Part shown: in pieces, positions 1 to 8,918 of the stretch | Numbering within the stretch: position 1 is the first letter of the stretch | Layout of the letters: each line of letters opens with the position of its first letter | From: Enteractinococcus fodinae | GTDB lineage: Bacteria > Actinomycetota > Actinomycetes > Actinomycetales > Micrococcaceae | Length of the DNA: 64,000 nucleotides | Direction: 5' to 3' | Assembly: GCF_031458395.1 (NCBI RefSeq) | Contig: NZ_JAVDYJ010000001.1 | Location: 558,001 to 622,000 of the forward strand | Made by a program: the position numbers and the translations under genes | The notes under the pieces: generated by a model | What the model saw: the letters and a program-made list of their open reading frames with translations, nothing else | Database searches by the model: none | What the model was told of the DNA's origin: nothing

Positions 1-83
1 GCCAGCAGCACCAGCCAGGTAAAGATCACCGCAAAAGGCCGCCTCGCTGAGCTGAGTCCCAACCGATACAAAAGCTTTGCCAT
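1..83 (-). CDS. MMPL family transporter, N-terminal fragment cut by the window edge
   Basis: Reading the minus strand from the ATG at 83-81 gives 27 codons that run off the window edge. The first residues are MAKLLYRLGLSSARRP, followed by a hydrophobic stretch (FAVIFTWLVLL). A short basic segment followed by the first membrane helix is the usual start of actinobacterial MMPL (RND-type) exporters. A GAGGGTG-like ribosome binding site lies just upstream at about 86-94. The family call rests only on this N-terminal signature. It is divergent from the cardiolipin synthase gene, with about 140 bp of shared promoter space. Confidence 0.6.
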   Translation of the reverse strand, partial: MAKLLYRLGLSSARRPFAVIFTWLVLL

Positions 84-224
84 ATTCACCCTCGCGTATT
101 GCAGTTATCCGGACACTTCAGGCGCCCCTCTCTTACAGTATCGGACGCAGGCGCCATCGGATAATTTCTATGATGACCAGCGAATTTGACGGCTCTTGTG
201 GCACGTTCGCTTAGACTGGTGGGC

Positions 225-1724
225 ATGATTTCGTCGGTGGCAGATTTCGCGGATTTTCCATTCTGGGTGCGGGTGTTATTTACCAGCGCCGATATGGCCA
301 TCCGTATTGCCCTGCTGGGTATTGTGCCGGGAAATCGACGCCCCGCGGTTGCGATGGCGTGGCTGCTGATTATTTTCTTCTTCCCGATTCCCGGGTTATT
401 GGTGTTCCTCTTATTGGGTTCGCACCGGCTAGGTGGTCAGCGCCGCTCGCGTCAGGTCGCGGTAAATTCAGAACTGCGGCGTGCCACGGCCCACCTTGAT
501 CTGCCCGACCAAGTCGGTGCCGCCCCGGATTATGTGGCCGCCAGTTCGAAATTAACTCGCCGGCTGACGGGCTTTCCGATGCTGGACGGCAACACCTTTG
601 AGTATCTCACCGACTACCGGCGCACCTTCGAACGCATGGCCGCCGATATTGATCGGGCCACCAACTATGTCAACGTGATGTTTTACATCATCGGCACCGA
701 CCCCAAACACCGGCCCGGCTACGCTGATTTAGTCTTGGATGCAATGGCTCGGGCCGTCCAACGCGGGGTGAAGGTCCGGTTGCTGTTTGACCATATCGGC
801 ACCGCCCGGGTCAAAGGCTACCGGCACCTGCTGAAACGGCTGGACGCCGATGGCATTGAGTATTACCGGTTGATGCCGGTCCGACCTTGGCGCGGCGAGT
901 ACCAGCGCCCCGATTTACGGAACCACCGCAAAATGATCGTGGTCGACGGGCTGGTGGGGTATACCGGATCGATCAATCTCATCGAACCCGGGTATAAACG
1001 TCCCTCGGCACACCGGCTCAACCGACACTGGGTGGACATGATGGCCCGCGTGGAAGGCCCGACCGTCGCGTCCCTGGACGTCGTGTTTGCCACCGATTGG
1101 TTTTCGGAAACCGGGTTACAACTGCACCACGAACTGCGCGATGTGACCGAAGACGAAATTGAGGACCACGAAGGACCAGCGGCCCAGCTGCTCCCATCGG
1201 GTCCGGGGTTTTCGCAAGAGAATAATCTGCGGGCCTTCAACCATTTGTTTTACGCCGCGCAGCACACCATCCGCGTGGTCACTCCGTATTTGGTACCCGA
1301 CGATTCAATGCTCTACGCCCTGACCACAGCGGCCCAGCGCGGGGTGCGCGTGGAAGTGCTGGTGGTCCGGCGCGCAGACCAGATGGCGGTTCAGCACGCC
1401 CAACAGTCCTATTATGAGCAACTGTTGCGGGCCGGCATCCACATTTATCGCTACCCGGATCCGGACGTCTTGCACTCCAAAATGTTTACCATCGACGACG
1501 ATGTTGCGGTGTTTGGCTCATCCAATATGGATATGCGGTCGTTTTCACTCAACTCGGAGCTGACCGTCATGGTCGTGGGTGCCGAAGAGGTCGCCAAACT
1601 CGATGCGATCATCGACATGTACCAGGACAAATGCGAGCACCTGATGCTCAAAGATTGGCTGGCGCGCCCGCGATATAAGCGCTGGCTCGATAATGTCTTC
1701 CGGCTGACCTCGGCGCTGCAATAA
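225..1724 (+). CDS. cls: Cardiolipin synthase (phospholipase D superfamily)
   Basis: This is a membrane enzyme that joins phosphatidyl groups to make cardiolipin. From the ATG at 225 the protein has 499 residues. Two N-terminal membrane segments (about residues 20-37 and 43-65) precede two phospholipase D domains. Both HKD motifs are intact: H234-x-K236-x4-D241 in NHRKMIVVDG and H417-x-K419-x4-D424 in LHSKMFTIDD, each followed by the G-S-x-N element. A TTG at 186 would add 13 residues but has no ribosome binding site, so ATG 225 is preferred. Its stop abuts the stop of the convergent kinase gene with no gap. The length fits bacterial Cls. Confidence 0.9.
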   Translation: MISSVADFADFPFWVRVLFTSADMAIRIALLGIVPGNRRPAVAMAWLLIIFFFPIPGLLVFLLLGSHRLGGQRRSRQVAVNSELRRATAHLDLPDQVGAAPDYVAASSKLTRRLTGFPMLDGNTFEYLTDYRRTFERMAADIDRATNYVNVMFYIIGTDPKHRPGYADLVLDAMARAVQRGVKVRLLFDHIGTARVKGYRHLLKRLDADGIEYYRLMPVRPWRGEYQRPDLRNHRKMIVVDGLVGYTGSINLIEPGYKRPSAHRLNRHWVDMMARVEGPTVASLDVVFATDWFSETGLQLHHELRDVTEDEIEDHEGPAAQLLPSGPGFSQENNLRAFNHLFYAAQHTIRVVTPYLVPDDSMLYALTTAAQRGVRVEVLVVRRADQMAVQHAQQSYYEQLLRAGIHIYRYPDPDVLHSKMFTIDDDVAVFGSSNMDMRSFSLNSELTVMVVGAEEVAKLDAIIDMYQDKCEHLMLKDWLARPRYKRWLDNVFRLTSALQ

Positions 1725-2348
1725 TTAATCGGATTCCGACGGGCCCGTCACGCTGCGATCCACGCCCAATAACGCCTTGACCACGGCCAAGGCCGAGGTG
1801 TGATGCCGTTCGTCGGGCTCATCGGCCACCAGGACAAGGTCTGCCGCGTCATAAATCTGGTCTTGATCCAGCATCCGACGTTCTTGGGCCGCCCAGGTGT
1901 CCCACTTCCCCCGATAGCTGTCGCCATCGCGCGACATCGCCCGGTCATGCCGCACCTGATCGGGCACGCGCAACCAAATGAGCACATCCAGCAGCTCGCG
2001 GTTGGCTCGGGCACCGACTCCGACCCCCTCGCAAATGATGACCTCGGTTGGTTTCGTGGTCACTTCTGGCCCGGGGCCGCCGTCGGGCTGGTCGTCGGCA
2101 TGCCAATCCCAGGTCTGATACGTCGCGGTTTCGCCTGCGGCTAATTTCGGGAGGACGTCACGACTGAACGTTTCCATCCCGGCCTGTAATCCCTGCCACC
2201 CGGGATAGAGGTTCTCGAGCCGCAGCACGGTGACCTCGTAATCGGCGGAGAGATTTTCGGCCAGGACTTTCGACAGGACGGTTTTTCCAGAGCCGGAGCG
2301 GCCGTCAATCCCGATGATCAGGGGGTGAGCTGCAGAGTAATGCGACAT
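1725..2348 (-). CDS. Uridine kinase-like P-loop ATPase/kinase
   Basis: A 207-residue protein of the uridine kinase/phosphoribulokinase-like P-loop group. The Walker A motif GRSGSGKT sits at residues 16-23 near the N-terminus, preceded by a hydrophobic beta strand (LIIGID). A strand near the middle (EVIICEGVGVGA) resembles the second acidic strand of nucleoside kinases. It probably phosphorylates a small metabolite such as a nucleoside, but the substrate cannot be read from the sequence. It is a single gene, convergent and gapless with cls, and divergent from the dnaK promoter region. Confidence 0.65.
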   Translation of the reverse strand: MSHYSAAHPLIIGIDGRSGSGKTVLSKVLAENLSADYEVTVLRLENLYPGWQGLQAGMETFSRDVLPKLAAGETATYQTWDWHADDQPDGGPGPEVTTKPTEVIICEGVGVGARANRELLDVLIWLRVPDQVRHDRAMSRDGDSYRGKWDTWAAQERRMLDQDQIYDAADLVLVADEPDERHHTSALAVVKALLGVDRSVTGPSESD

Positions 2349-2470
2349 GCCTCAATCGTAGGGCACACTGTGGGCCGCTAGAAGGGTATAGCAGCTGCGT
2401 GTGGCGCGTCACAGGTGCGCGGGTCGGGAATAATTTTCGCGCCCTATGCGCTGCATATGGCAGACAGAAA

Positions 2471-2491
2471 GTTGAGTCTGCTCGGCTCAGG
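2471..2491 (+). promoter_or_regulatory. Second, weaker HAIR-like operator upstream of dnaK
   Basis: GTTGAGT-N7-GCTCAGG matches the HspR operator consensus CTTGAGT-N7-ACTCAAG at 11 of 14 arm positions, with the correct 7-bp spacer. It starts exactly 54 bp upstream of the stronger HAIR copy. This pairing suggests cooperative HspR binding, which is an inference. Confidence 0.5.
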
Positions 2492-2497
2492 TTTGGT

Positions 2498-2545
2498 TTG
2501 ACATCAGGCCGCTCACTGTGGCAAGTTGAGTGATGAAAGCTCAAG
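2498..2545 (+). promoter_or_regulatory. dnaK operon control region with HAIR operator
   Basis: The HspR operator GTTGAGT-N7-GCTCAAG lies at 2525-2545 and matches CTTGAGT-N7-ACTCAAG at 12 of 14 positions. A good -35 element, TTGACA, is at 2498-2503; 17 bp later the sequence runs into the HAIR element, where no clear -10 hexamer is visible. HspR with DnaK as co-repressor is the known mode of control in Streptomyces and Mycobacterium, and hspR is encoded in this operon. The transcription start cannot be placed from sequence. Confidence 0.75.
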
Positions 2546-2600
2546 GAGCAGGCTCGCAAAGTTTTGATACTGCAAAGTATTTGTTACGAAAGGATTCCAT

Positions 2601-4445
2601 ATGTCACGTGCTGTAGGTATTGACCTCGGGACGACCAACTCAGTGGTCGCCGTCCTCGAAGGTGGCGACCCAACGGTTATCGCCAACGCTGAGGGCGCTC
2701 GCACCACCCCGTCGGTCGTTGCATTCACCAAGGGTGGCGAAGTGCTGACCGGTGATATTGCCAAGCGTCAGGCCGTCAACAACCCCGAGCGCACCATTTC
2801 TTCGGTTAAGCGCCACATGGGTACCGACTGGAAAACTGAAATTGACGACAAGTCGTACACCGCTCAGGAAATCTCGGCTCGTATCTTGATGAAGCTCAAG
2901 CACGACGCTGAAGAATACCTCGGTGAAAAGGTCACCGACGCGGTCATCACCGTGCCGGCATACTTCAACGACGCTGAGCGCCAGGCCACCAAGGAAGCCG
3001 GCGAGATCGCTGGGTTGAACGTTTCGCGTATTATCAACGAGCCAACCTCGGCCGCCCTGGCCTACGGTCTGGAACGCGGTAAAGAAGACGAACTGATCCT
3101 GGTCTTCGACCTCGGTGGCGGTACGTTCGACGTCTCCCTGCTGGAAGTTGGCAAAGACGACGACGATTTCTCAACCATTCAGGTTCGCTCGACCGCCGGT
3201 GACAACCGTCTTGGTGGTGACGACTGGGACCAGGTCATCGTAGATTGGCTGCTGGAACAGGCCAAGGCATCCGGTGCTGACCTGTCCAAGGATAAAATTG
3301 CGCTGCAGCGTCTGAAGGAAGCCGCCGAACAGGCCAAGAAAGAGCTGTCCTCGGCGACCTCGACCAACATTTCGCTGCAGTACCTCTCGGTGACCGAAAA
3401 CGGTCCGGTCCACCTCGATGAGCACCTGTCGCGCGCCAAATTCGAGGACATGACCTCTCACCTGCTGGAGCGCACTCGTCGTCCATTCGAAGACGTCATT
3501 AAGGAAGCCGGCGTGTCGGTTTCAGACATTGACCACGTCGTTATGGTCGGTGGCTCGACCCGTATGCCAGCAGTCACCGAACTGGTGCAGAAACTTGCCG
3601 GCGGCAAAGAACCAAACAAGGGTGTCAACCCTGACGAGGTTGTCGCCGTAGGTGCTGCTATCCAGGCCGGTGTGCTGGCTGGTGACCGCAAAGACGTGCT
3701 GCTCATTGACGTCACTCCGCTGTCGCTTGGTATTGAAACCAAAGGTGGCGTGATGGCCAAACTGATCGAGCGCAACACCGCGATCCCAACGAAGCGTTCG
3801 GAAACCTTCACCACGGCCGACGACAATCAGCCATCGGTAGATATCCAGGTGTTCCAGGGTGAGCGCGAGTTCACTCGCGACAACAAGCCACTGGGCAACT
3901 TCCAGCTGACCGGGATTGCGCCAGCGCCTCGCGGCATGCCGCAGATTGAGGTCACCTTCGACATCGACGCCAACGGTATTGTGCACGTTTCGGCCAAGGA
4001 TGGCTCGACCGGTGCCGAGCAATCGATGACGATTACCGGTGGTACCTCGCTGTCGGATGAAGAGATTGATCGCATGGTCAAAGACGCCGAAGCTCACGCG
4101 GAAGAAGATAAGAAGCGCCGCGAAGCCGCTGAAGCGCGCAACGCCGCTGAAACCACCGCGTACTCGGTTGACAAGCTGCTCAAAGAAAACGACGAAAAAC
4201 TGCCCGAGGACGTCAAGTCCGAGGTTCAGGCCGACGTTGATGCACTCAAGGAAGCCCTGGAGAAGCAGGACAACGACGCTGAAGTGCAGGCTGCATTTGA
4301 GAAACTGCAGCAGTCGCAGACCAAGATCGGTGAAGCTCTCTACGCGCAGTCGGACCAGGACACCGCCCAGACTGCAACCGATAACAACAATGACGACGAA
4401 GACATCGTGGATGCCGAAGTCATTGATGAAGACGAGAAGAAGTAG
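2601..4445 (+). CDS. dnaK: Chaperone protein DnaK (Hsp70)
   Basis: This ATP-dependent Hsp70 chaperone has 614 residues, normal for actinobacteria. The nucleotide-binding domain opens with the phosphate-1 loop GIDLGTTNS, followed by the phosphate-2 motif [11 protein letters not shown] and the adenosine motif GGSTRMPA. The substrate-binding domain and helical lid follow, ending in a very acidic tail typical of the family. The ATG at 2601 has an AAAGGA ribosome binding site. It is the first gene of dnaK-grpE-dnaJ-hspR. A strong hairpin separates it from grpE, so DnaK is probably made in excess over its co-chaperones. Confidence 0.98.
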   Translation: MSRAVGIDLGTTNSVVAVLEGGDPTVIANAEGARTTPSVVAFTKGGEVLTGDIAKRQAVNNPERTISSVKRHMGTDWKTEIDDKSYTAQEISARILMKLKHDAEEYLGEKVTDAVITVPAYFNDAERQATKEAGEIAGLNVSRIINEPTSAALAYGLERGKEDELILVFDLGGGTFDVSLLEVGKDDDDFSTIQVRSTAGDNRLGGDDWDQVIVDWLLEQAKASGADLSKDKIALQRLKEAAEQAKKELSSATSTNISLQYLSVTENGPVHLDEHLSRAKFEDMTSHLLERTRRPFEDVIKEAGVSVSDIDHVVMVGGSTRMPAVTELVQKLAGGKEPNKGVNPDEVVAVGAAIQAGVLAGDRKDVLLIDVTPLSLGIETKGGVMAKLIERNTAIPTKRSETFTTADDNQPSVDIQVFQGEREFTRDNKPLGNFQLTGIAPAPRGMPQIEVTFDIDANGIVHVSAKDGSTGAEQSMTITGGTSLSDEEIDRMVKDAEAHAEEDKKRREAAEARNAAETTAYSVDKLLKENDEKLPEDVKSEVQADVDALKEALEKQDNDAEVQAAFEKLQQSQTKIGEALYAQSDQDTAQTATDNNNDDEDIVDAEVIDEDEKK

Positions 4446-4471
4446 TCTTCACGTCACCACGTAATTGCATG

Positions 4472-4504
4472 ACCAAGGCCGGCCGGTTTCCGGCCGGCCT
4501 TGGT
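4472..4504 (+). terminator. Large intercistronic hairpin between dnaK and grpE
   Basis: A 15-bp perfect inverted repeat with a 3-nt TTT loop: the left arm ACCAAGGCCGGCCGG (4472-4486) pairs with CCGGCCGGCCTTGGT (4490-4504). Only scattered T residues follow (TGTTGA), so it may act as a partial terminator or as an mRNA-processing or stability element rather than a full stop. Confidence 0.75.
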
Positions 4505-4526
4505 TGTTGAGTTTCAAGGAGTAGCC

Positions 4527-5213
4527 ATGACCGATCAGTCCAATAACGAAGAACACGAACCGATCCGTTTCACCGATAAGCGTCGGATCGACCCAGAAAC
4601 CGGTGAACTGCGCGACCAGTCTGCCCAGCAAGACCAACAAGACCAGACAGGCCAGCAGGACCAGGCCGCCGAGACCGAAAATGAAGAACACGCTGACCCG
4701 CTGTCGCAGGTGGAGGACATTCTCAACGCGGCCGGCGCAGAGGCTGAAACTGACTCCGGTGAAGAGGCCGTTGACGAGGCAGCCACGACCGATGAGGCCG
4801 CCGAATTGCGCGGAGATTTGCAGCGGTTGCAAGCCGAGTTCGTCAACTATCGTCGTCGTGTAGAACGTGACCGTGATGTCGCCAAGGACAACGCGACCTA
4901 CAGCATGCTCGAAGCGATGCTGCCGGTACTTGATGACATCGACGCCGCGGAAGCCGCAGGCGACTTGGACGGTCCTTTTGCTGCGATCGCACGCAAGCTG
5001 CAGAACACGCTGGAAGGCTTTGGTTTGGTCAAGCACGACGGTGATGCCCTGGTCGGGGAGCCGTTTGATCCGGTCCATCACGAAGCGATGCTGCGCCAAC
5101 CCTCTGACGAGGTCGCCGAGGAACATATCGTGCAGGTCTTCCGTAATGGATACTTGTATAACGAGCGTGTTCTCCGGGCGGCGCAAGTCATGGTATCGGC
5201 CGGCCAAGAGTAG
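4527..5213 (+). CDS. grpE: Nucleotide exchange factor GrpE
   Basis: GrpE drives ADP release from DnaK. The ATG at 4527 follows a clean AAGGAG site, giving 228 residues; an upstream in-frame start at 4500 lies inside the intercistronic hairpin and is rejected. The first ~95 residues are acidic and Gln-rich (runs of DQQDQ type). The conserved GrpE long helix follows (LQRLQAEFVNYRRRVERD), then the C-terminal beta domain ending in NGYLYNERVLRAAQVMVS. The gene lies 12 bp before dnaJ, after an AGGGGAGGGG-like ribosome binding site. Confidence 0.96.
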   Translation: MTDQSNNEEHEPIRFTDKRRIDPETGELRDQSAQQDQQDQTGQQDQAAETENEEHADPLSQVEDILNAAGAEAETDSGEEAVDEAATTDEAAELRGDLQRLQAEFVNYRRRVERDRDVAKDNATYSMLEAMLPVLDDIDAAEAAGDLDGPFAAIARKLQNTLEGFGLVKHDGDALVGEPFDPVHHEAMLRQPSDEVAEEHIVQVFRNGYLYNERVLRAAQVMVSAGQE

Positions 5214-5225
5214 GGGAGGGGTCAC

Positions 5226-6176
5226 ATGGCCTCACAGGATTGGCTAGAAAAAGACTTCTACGCCATTTTGGGTGTCGACAAGAACGCCAGCGCCGACGAA
5301 ATCAAGAAGGCCTACCGCAAGCTCGCCCGAAAATACCACCCCGACGCGAACCCCAACGACGCGACCGCCGAAAAACGGTTCAAAGAAATTACCGAAGCCA
5401 ACACGGTGCTCTCGGACCCCAAACAGCGCCAGGAATATGACCAGTTGCGCGCCATGGGATCCGGGGCCCGCTTTGCCGGTGGCACCGGCGGTGGTCAGGC
5501 GGGATTCGAGGACATCTTCTCGGGTCTGTTCGGCCAGGCTGGTGGCGGTCGACACGCTGGGTTCAGTGATATCTTCGGCGGTTTTGGTGGCGGTGGCCGT
5601 GGTGGGTTCAGCGGTTTTCAACAACCACCTCCCGAAAAGGGGCCCGATATTAAGACCGGCACCACCATCAGCTTTGCGGAATCGATTCGCGGCACCACCA
5701 AACACATCACCACCAGTTATGGGGCCAACCAAGAGGTCCGCATCCCCGCCGGCGTCAAAGACGGTCAGACGGTGCGTGTCAAAGGCAAAGGCCAACAAGG
5801 TTCGGGCGGTCGCGGCGATCTGATGGTCCGAGTCTCGGTGGCAAGTCATCCGGTATTTGAACGCGACGGCCACGATATTCGGCTGAAGGTTCCCGTATCT
5901 TTCGATGAAGCGGTACTGGGTACTACCATCGAGGTACCGACACTGGATGGCACCGTGAAAATCGGTGTACCCGCCGGGTCATCGTCGGGCAGGGTGCTGC
6001 GGCTGCGCGGCCGGGGCGTGAAGACCACCAAACAGACCGGTGACATGCTGGTCGAACTGGTCATTGACGTCCCAGCCAACCTCAACGACGCAGCCCGTGC
6101 CGCGGTCGAAGCGTACCGGGAGGCAACTGCTGACGTGGACCCGCGGGCCGAGCTGGTAAAGAAGGCTAAGTTGTAA
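5226..6176 (+). CDS. dnaJ: DnaJ-type co-chaperone without zinc-finger domain
   Basis: This Hsp40 partner stimulates the DnaK ATPase. In 316 residues it has an N-terminal J domain with the HPD motif at 38-40, a Gly/Phe-rich linker (about 78-138) and the two C-terminal substrate-binding beta domains starting near GPDIKTGTT. There is no CxxCxGxG zinc-finger region, and the protein contains no cysteine at all, so the layout is type II (CbpA/DnaJB-like) although it sits in the dnaK operon. Its stop overlaps the hspR start as TAATG, implying translational coupling. Confidence 0.93.
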   Translation: MASQDWLEKDFYAILGVDKNASADEIKKAYRKLARKYHPDANPNDATAEKRFKEITEANTVLSDPKQRQEYDQLRAMGSGARFAGGTGGGQAGFEDIFSGLFGQAGGGRHAGFSDIFGGFGGGGRGGFSGFQQPPPEKGPDIKTGTTISFAESIRGTTKHITTSYGANQEVRIPAGVKDGQTVRVKGKGQQGSGGRGDLMVRVSVASHPVFERDGHDIRLKVPVSFDEAVLGTTIEVPTLDGTVKIGVPAGSSSGRVLRLRGRGVKTTKQTGDMLVELVIDVPANLNDAARAAVEAYREATADVDPRAELVKKAKL

Positions 6177-6706
6177 TGGTCAACCGTCACAAACACGATC
6201 CGGTTTACGTCATTTCGGTCGCAGCGCAGCTGGCCGATATGCACCCTCAGACCCTGCGGCAATACGACCGCATGGGGCTGGTGGTCCCGGCGCGACAAGC
6301 AGGCGGACAACGCCGGTATTCTGCCGAAGACGTGAAACGCCTGCGTCGTATTCAATCGTTGTCACGTGACGGTGTTTCACTCGAGGGAATCCGCCGTATC
6401 GTGGAACTCGAAGCCGAAGTCGATGAGTTGCGCGATACGGTGGGGGAACTCCTCGAGCAAATTAGCGTGATGCGCTCCCACGTGTCATTTTCGCGCACGT
6501 TCACCGCCGGCGCGACCGGGGTGACCACCAATATTCACGGCCCAGAAGAGCCCAACGGCGCCCGCGAACCGACCTCGCCATTCTCCGAAGAGCGGCGTCG
6601 GCAGTATTTTGATCAGCAACGTGTTGAGCAGGCCGTGCGGTTCGCGCTAGAACAATCCGCGCCCCGATACGCACTAAATAAGCCACGTTTTGAACTCACC
6701 CAGTAA
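6176..6706 (+). CDS. hspR: Heat-shock repressor HspR (MerR family)
   Basis: A MerR-type winged-helix repressor of 176 residues that binds HAIR sites with DnaK as co-repressor in characterised actinobacteria. The recognition region contains LADMHPQTLRQYDRMGLV (about residues 16-33) and the wing RYSAEDVKRLRRIQ, then a dimerisation helix (about 65-100). The C-terminal ~70 residues are variable and polar. The ATG overlaps the dnaJ stop by one base. Three HAIR-like sites in this window (two before dnaK, one before clpB) are its likely targets. Confidence 0.93.
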   Translation: MVNRHKHDPVYVISVAAQLADMHPQTLRQYDRMGLVVPARQAGGQRRYSAEDVKRLRRIQSLSRDGVSLEGIRRIVELEAEVDELRDTVGELLEQISVMRSHVSFSRTFTAGATGVTTNIHGPEEPNGAREPTSPFSEERRRQYFDQQRVEQAVRFALEQSAPRYALNKPRFELTQ

Positions 6707-6719
6707 GCGGTCCCGCCAG

Positions 6720-7826
6720 TTGAACATCTTCTTGATGCCCGATGCGTTTAAAGGTTCGCTGACATCTTCGGAAGTTGCCGACGCACTGGCGACCGGCATT
6801 CGACGTGCCGCGCCCACGGCGACAATCAACGCACTACCCATGGCCGATGGTGGCGAGGGAACCGTTGACGCCCTGGTGACCGCTGTCGGCGGCACGCGCC
6901 ACACCGTCGAAGTCACCGGCCCGGAACATCACCCGGTGGCAGCGACATACGGGCTGCTCCCCGACGGTCGGGCGGTTATCGAGCTGGCTTCCGCCGCGGG
7001 CCTGCCCCTGACCGCGACACCGAACGCCGAAGCCACGACCACCTACGGGGTGGGCGAACTCCTGAATCGGCTGGGTTCTCACCGTCTGCTCGTCGGTGCC
7101 GGGGGTTCTGCGACCCACGATCTAGGCTGCGGTGCAGCCGCTGCCTGCGGGGTGAAATTTTTTGACGACACAGGCCGCGCTTTTGTGCCCACCGGCGCCA
7201 CCCTGGGCCAGATCGCACGGATTGACGCATCGGGTGTCCGTCGTCCCCGCTCCATGACGGTGCTGACCGACATTACGAACCCGCTGCTGGGACCAGAAGG
7301 TGCGGCCGCTACGTTTGCACCACAAAAAGGTGCCGATGACGCGATGGTCCGGCGTCTGGAAGCCGCCACCACCCACGCCGCCGCCGTGATCGCCCGAGAT
7401 GTAGGGGTCGAAGTTGAGCACCTGATCGGTGGGGGAGCAGCGGGCGGATTCGCAGCCGGCATGCATGCATTTTTTAACGCCGAACTGAAATCCGGCATCG
7501 ACGCCGTCCTGGATACGGTGGGATTCGATGAGCTCGCGGTCCAAGCCGACCTGATTCTGACCGGTGAAGGACAACTCGATGGCCAATCCCTGGCCGGCAA
7601 AGTGCCCATCGGGGTGGCCCGTCGAACCAACACCCCGGTCATCGCCGTCGTCGGAGCCATCGGTCCCGGCGCGCACGAGGTCTACGAACACGGCATCATG
7701 GCAATCCATAGCATCACGCCCGGACCCCAAGACCTCGACACCGCCCTGGCCGACACCGCGCAAAACCTGGCCACCACGGCCGAAAACATTCTGCGAACCT
7801 GGCTGGCAGCTTCGGTCAGCCGGTAA
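6720..7826 (+). CDS. Glycerate kinase (GlxK/GarK family)
   Basis: Type I glycerate kinase phosphorylates D-glycerate, feeding glyoxylate/glycerate carbon into glycolysis. The N-terminal motif MPDAFKGSLTSSEVADAL and the Gly-rich motifs ADGGEGTVDAL, LVGAGGSATHDLGCG and LTGEGQLDGQS are diagnostic. The TTG at 6720 places NIFLMPDAFKG at the usual distance from the N-terminus (368 residues); an alternative TTG at 6690 overlaps hspR. Neither has a convincing ribosome binding site, so the start is uncertain. It may be read through from the heat-shock operon. The stop abuts the convergent trmB stop. Confidence 0.9.
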   Translation: MNIFLMPDAFKGSLTSSEVADALATGIRRAAPTATINALPMADGGEGTVDALVTAVGGTRHTVEVTGPEHHPVAATYGLLPDGRAVIELASAAGLPLTATPNAEATTTYGVGELLNRLGSHRLLVGAGGSATHDLGCGAAAACGVKFFDDTGRAFVPTGATLGQIARIDASGVRRPRSMTVLTDITNPLLGPEGAAATFAPQKGADDAMVRRLEAATTHAAAVIARDVGVEVEHLIGGGAAGGFAAGMHAFFNAELKSGIDAVLDTVGFDELAVQADLILTGEGQLDGQSLAGKVPIGVARRTNTPVIAVVGAIGPGAHEVYEHGIMAIHSITPGPQDLDTALADTAQNLATTAENILRTWLAASVSR

Positions 7827-8735
7827 TTAGCGGTCCACCCGCCGATACGTCAGGTCAAAGATGTAGCGTCCGGCACGTTGTGCCTTGGCCTCGAAACTGG
7901 TGACGGGACGCGTGTCGAACCGCGGCGCCCAACCGCCCAAGGTATCGAGCGCTTGTGCCTCTGGCATCGGGTTGTCATCGTCGGTGCCCTGCACGCGTGC
8001 CGCCGTCAGCGGCGACTCGTTGCCGGCCAGCCGGCCCGGATACAGATTTTCGAACTCAACGTGTGCTTCGGCCACATCACGCATGTGCGCAGCATAGTGT
8101 GACCAGTCGGTGGCCAGTCGCAACAGCCCGCCGTCGACTAGCACGCGCGCGACCCGGTCCAAGAATTTCGGTTGAATCAGCCGACGTTTGTGGTACCGGT
8201 TCTTCTGCCACGGATCCGAGAAGAACACCCAGACTTCCTGGGCCGAAGCCGCCGGCAGCATGTGGTCTAATACCTCCGGGGCGTTGGCCTCCACCATCCG
8301 GACGTTGATCACGTCTTCTGTGACGACTCGGTCCAGGAGTTTGGCCAGCCCGGGCCGGTACACTTCGACGGCTAAAAAGTTCGCTTCCGGATGCGCTTGC
8401 GCCCCGGCAAAAGTCGACTCACCGTGACCCACCCCGACGTCCACAATCAGCGGTCCGTCCTGACCCCACACCGAAGCCACGTCCAGATATGATTCGGGGG
8501 CCACTGAGGTGTCCGCGAAGGATCGCGCCACCGGCAGTACCGTGGTGCCCTGGTGCTCTTCCCACAGCTTTTGACGGTTGGGCGACATGGCTAATTCTCG
8601 GCGCACAAACGATACGGGACCTTCGCGCACGATCTTGACGCCCTGAGGGGTTTCGACTTTTTGGTATCCCGACGGTACCTCGTCGTTGGCAAGATGATTC
8701 GCGTCATCGGGGCGGTGATGTTTAGCAGGCGTCAT
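7827..8735 (-). CDS. trmB: tRNA (guanine-N7-)-methyltransferase
   Basis: TrmB makes m7G46 in tRNA with SAM as donor. The SAM site VDVGVGHGESTF and the family signature SDPWQKNRYHKRR are both present. The N-terminal ~60 residues are polar and not conserved, as in other actinobacterial TrmB. The ATG at 8735 (starting MTPAKHHRPDD) gives 302 residues; an in-frame GTG at 8804 would add 23 residues unlike any TrmB and is not preferred. It is a single gene, convergent with glycerate kinase. Confidence 0.92.
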   Translation of the reverse strand: MTPAKHHRPDDANHLANDEVPSGYQKVETPQGVKIVREGPVSFVRRELAMSPNRQKLWEEHQGTTVLPVARSFADTSVAPESYLDVASVWGQDGPLIVDVGVGHGESTFAGAQAHPEANFLAVEVYRPGLAKLLDRVVTEDVINVRMVEANAPEVLDHMLPAASAQEVWVFFSDPWQKNRYHKRRLIQPKFLDRVARVLVDGGLLRLATDWSHYAAHMRDVAEAHVEFENLYPGRLAGNESPLTAARVQGTDDDNPMPEAQALDTLGGWAPRFDTRPVTSFEAKAQRAGRYIFDLTYRRVDR

Positions 8736-8918
8736 AGCGTATTGTTCAGTCTTTCTGTGGGGACGGTGGCCAACAGCTGAGGTCGAGAGCAACTGCACGA
8801 CCACCGGATTGGTGCATGACTAGCGTAGTGCAGGCAGTCAGCGCACGTGGGACGTGTTGGATTTGGGGATGAAAGTATTACAGTTAAGGATAACGAGTCC
8901 CCAATGGAAGGAAGACTT

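Noticed and set aside
4449-5225. Long open frame (258 codons) antisense to grpE
   Set aside because: It mirrors grpE exactly, has no ribosome binding site or known domain, and grpE is a certain gene. Similar antisense frames occur over purD, clpB and the phytoene-desaturase-like gene (56528-57292) and reflect GC-rich codon use.
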